This document shows positions 14,950 to 17,074 of a stretch of 17,074 nt of DNA, piece after piece (positions within the stretch are counted from its first letter, which is position 1; the number at the start of each line of letters is the position of its first letter). The position numbers and the translations under genes are program-made. The notes beneath the pieces were generated by a model. The model was not told where the DNA came from and did not search any database. It was given only the letters and a program-made list of their open reading frames with translations. Location: NCBI GenBank assembly GCA_910586175.1, contig CAJUIJ010000044.1:1-17074 (forward strand). Reading direction: 5' to 3'. Source of the stretch: an uncultured Muribaculaceae bacterium (lineage in GTDB: Bacteria > Bacteroidota > Bacteroidia > Bacteroidales > Muribaculaceae).

Positions 14950-16257
14950 CTAACAATCGGAACCATAAAGAGCAATACGGTCCAACGCGATATTAAATGA
15001 ATCAAAAATAGCATCTACCTCCTGCCCCAAATCCCGGTAATCATACCGTCCACTACCATCCTCTATCTCCTCTGCTATATAAAAATGCACCTTATCAAGA
15101 ACACCCTCCTTGCGCGATACACTTTGGATAGCAGCCACCATGTCAGGATTATGGCTCGACACAACCACCTTAGCCCCAATCTCCCTGCAAATCAGCACCA
15201 ACATCCGCGCATAATCCACAATCCACTGAGGATGCAGATGCGCCTCCGGCTCATCAATTATAAGAAGCGTACCCTCAGTGATCCAACCATTCTCAAGTAA
15301 ACGCAAAATATAAGAAAACGATATAATGCCCGTTGCTGCCCCCTTAAGATAAATACGCATTCCATCCCTACGAATATATTGCAAACGTTTGGCACGATTA
15401 TAAGGCAATTCATTCTTCTCCTCACCCACATCACCATTGATTATCAGCTTGACCATTGAAGCCACACGCCTTACAGACTCCGGAACTACACTATCTTCAG
15501 ATTCCAACATCTCTGCAATACGGCTCTCATCGCCATCAAGGGCGCGCCCCAACGACTGGGTATTAAGATAAATGCTGCGGTCAAGCATCAACGGAACATT
15601 GAACACATTGCCAAGCAGATTTGAACCATCCTCATAAAAATCCATCGAAAGCTCTATATGGTAATCGTCTACCATAGGGTCAACCATAGTCTTCAGTGCC
15701 TCCGAAAAATGCACATCAGTCTGATTCAGATAACGCTCCCTATTCTCCGCAACTATCTCATCGAGCCTATGACTCAATATAGACCACAGACGCTCGGCAA
15801 AACCATCCACACTCTCGCCACTCACAACCTCCATCTCAAAAAATCCAAGGAGACGTTCCATCTCCAGCCCATTACCCTCATTCTTCAGATTGTCATGTAT
15901 AAAGGCAACCACAAGACTCATAATCTGACGCACAGTCGATAACATCTCTTCTTCCGACTCTATACTGTATATCTCCTGTATCTTGCTATGGATATCAAAC
16001 TTCTCGTTGCTATCCCCTCCCCTTACACTCCTGAGGGCTCGCTCAAGCGGATATACGAAATTCCGCAATTGCATCATCATGCGCTCATGCACAATTTGAT
16101 GATACTCAGTCAACGTGGCCACGCAAAAGTTAAGCCACCTCGCCACAGTACTCTTGCCGCAACCATTCGGCCCGGCCAGCACCGTGATACCATCTATATC
16201 TATATCAGCCTTACGGACAGCATGATAATCCTCAAGCTCAAATCTATATCTGCTCAT
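14950..16257 (-). CDS. AAA_21-type ABC ATPase, defence-like
   Basis: This 435-residue soluble ATPase begins MSRYRFELEDYHAV. Walker A is GPNGCGKST (29-37). A long helical insert covers about 45-290. A signature-like LKGAATGIISFSYILRLL (304-321) precedes Walker B LLIIDEPEAHLHP (331-343), and the switch histidine lies in SSHN (367-370). The layout is that of SMC/RecF/OLD-type ATPases used as sensors in many anti-phage systems, but only about 65 residues follow the histidine motif, so no TOPRIM nuclease is fused. It starts 22 bp after the PD-(D/E)XK-like gene, forming a two-gene unit in which the partner could be the effector. The stop is 2 bp from repeat copy F. Not assignable to a named system by eye. 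Confidence 0.88.
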   Translation of the reverse strand: MSRYRFELEDYHAVRKADIDIDGITVLAGPNGCGKSTVARWLNFCVATLTEYHQIVHERMMMQLRNFVYPLERALRSVRGGDSNEKFDIHSKIQEIYSIESEEEMLSTVRQIMSLVVAFIHDNLKNEGNGLEMERLLGFFEMEVVSGESVDGFAERLWSILSHRLDEIVAENRERYLNQTDVHFSEALKTMVDPMVDDYHIELSMDFYEDGSNLLGNVFNVPLMLDRSIYLNTQSLGRALDGDESRIAEMLESEDSVVPESVRRVASMVKLIINGDVGEEKNELPYNRAKRLQYIRRDGMRIYLKGAATGIISFSYILRLLENGWITEGTLLIIDEPEAHLHPQWIVDYARMLVLICREIGAKVVVSSHNPDMVAAIQSVSRKEGVLDKVHFYIAEEIEDGSGRYDYRDLGQEVDAIFDSFNIALDRIALYGSDC

Positions 16258-16279
16258 ATCTTCTTCCCTTCATTCACCC

Positions 16280-17059
16280 CTAAATCTGGAACTCCAATTT
16301 CAACAACTCCTTATCATCCCCATCTTCCATCTCATTGACCAAAGAGGAAACTATCTCACCTACAATTCCCACTATATGGTCATATTCATCCACAACTCCC
16401 CTATATTTATATTCCAACGCCAAAGATAACCAATATTCCCTTACTTTCACAATCTTTTGGATATCTGCACTAAAAAAGCCACCATCTTTAAATGTATTTT
16501 CTATATCCAGCCTATCAGTGACAGGCGTATAAGGATAATCCTCAGCAAAATGCAAAAAATCATTATACTCAGCCGGCTGAAGAAACACCCACTCCTTATA
16601 CAACTCACCGTCACTTCCTCTTTTCCATTGGCTCAATCGTCGCTTAGCATCCCCTATTACCCTTTTGGGGAATATGAAACACCTCGCGCCATCAACCAAC
16701 TTGCCACTAAGAAGTTCAAGAGTATGATTCACCTTATCACGCAGATAACCCGGTTTCATAGAGAATCCGGTGCAACCGAGCTTCATCTCAACCATCATAA
16801 GCCTATGGCGCGAATGCTTACTGTGAGCCTCGTCATAATCGCTCACACCAACCACACAATCCATAGTACGGTCAAACACACCGCCACCATCTTTCTCCAC
16901 GGCATCCATGTCAATACATCGGGTGGCAAGAACCCTGTCGGAAAACCCAAACTCCTTACCATGATAATCCTTTTCCAAAATCTCCGAAAAAAGATAATCG
17001 AACCGAGGATAAAACCCACTATCCTCAACCCCCTTAACATGATATACCCGTTCCTCCAT
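16280..17059 (-). CDS. Uncharacterised protein with PD-(D/E)XK-like motif, partner of the ATPase
   Basis: This 259-residue protein is not recognised as a named family. It contains FDRTMDCVVGV (62-72) and, about 24 residues on, MMVEMKLGC (88-96). This gives D67, E91 and K93, the spacing and hydrophobic setting of a PD-(D/E)XK nuclease active site, followed by helix-rich sequence with LRDKVNHTLELL. No membrane segment or signal peptide is visible. It lies 22 bp before an AAA_21-type ATPase on the same strand and nothing else intervenes, so the two probably work together, by analogy with two-gene ATPase plus nuclease defence systems. The ATG at 17059 gives MEERVYHVKG; whether more genes precede it is outside the window. 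Nuclease activity is inference. Confidence 0.7.
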   Translation of the reverse strand: MEERVYHVKGVEDSGFYPRFDYLFSEILEKDYHGKEFGFSDRVLATRCIDMDAVEKDGGGVFDRTMDCVVGVSDYDEAHSKHSRHRLMMVEMKLGCTGFSMKPGYLRDKVNHTLELLSGKLVDGARCFIFPKRVIGDAKRRLSQWKRGSDGELYKEWVFLQPAEYNDFLHFAEDYPYTPVTDRLDIENTFKDGGFFSADIQKIVKVREYWLSLALEYKYRGVVDEYDHIVGIVGEIVSSLVNEMEDGDDKELLKLEFQI

Positions 17060-17074
17060 TTATCTATTATGCGT

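Overview
The window looks like part of a surface-polysaccharide (capsule or O-antigen) locus from a Bacteroidales-type bacterium. The evidence is moderate-to-low GC, dense same-strand GT2/GT4 glycosyltransferases, a DUF6625-type transferase, a GxxExxY protein and few Shine-Dalgarno sites. The genus cannot be set from sequence alone. Every recognisable gene is on the minus strand, so transcription runs from high to low coordinates.

In transcription order the window holds: (1) a PD-(D/E)XK-like protein and an AAA/ABC-type ATPase (17059-14950), which look like a two-gene defence module; (2) a polysaccharide cluster of GT4, GT4, PIG-L deacetylase, ATP-grasp ligase, hexapeptide acyltransferase and membrane acyltransferase 3 (14822-8721), with two 4-bp ATGA overlaps; (3) a scarred zone of decayed GT2 heads and tails around an intact DUF6625 gene (8683-7131); (4) a second accessory module of a phosphoribosyltransferase, a 214-bp palindromic MITE-like element, a DprA/SLOG-like protein and an AAA_15-type ATPase (7107-3796); (5) GT2, GxxExxY, GT4 and a partial GT2 (3545-1). 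No flippase, polymerase, tRNA, rRNA, CRISPR array or transposase gene is present.

The most striking structure is a family of intergenic repeats of about 100 bp at gene and module boundaries. Four copies are full or nearly so (2508-2606, 3563-3663, 8436-8535, 14849-14947) and one is degenerate (about 5041-5129). Each can fold into a cloverleaf: a terminal AGACA/TGTCT stem, a TGCC..GGCA hairpin, a central ACATAT..ATATGT stem and two GC-rich triloop hairpins. In a sixth copy (2016-2499) the central loop holds a complete GxxExxY PD-(D/E)XK-like gene, flanked by a perfect 13-bp inverted repeat. The gene-free repeats may be deletion derivatives or targets of this small gene-bearing element.

The glycosyltransferases would assemble a repeat unit. 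PIG-L and the ATP-grasp enzyme could create and use a free amine, and the acyltransferases would decorate the sugar. The repeats, the recurring GT2 5' fragments and the accessory modules suggest a locus that diversifies by cassette exchange and also collects defence genes.
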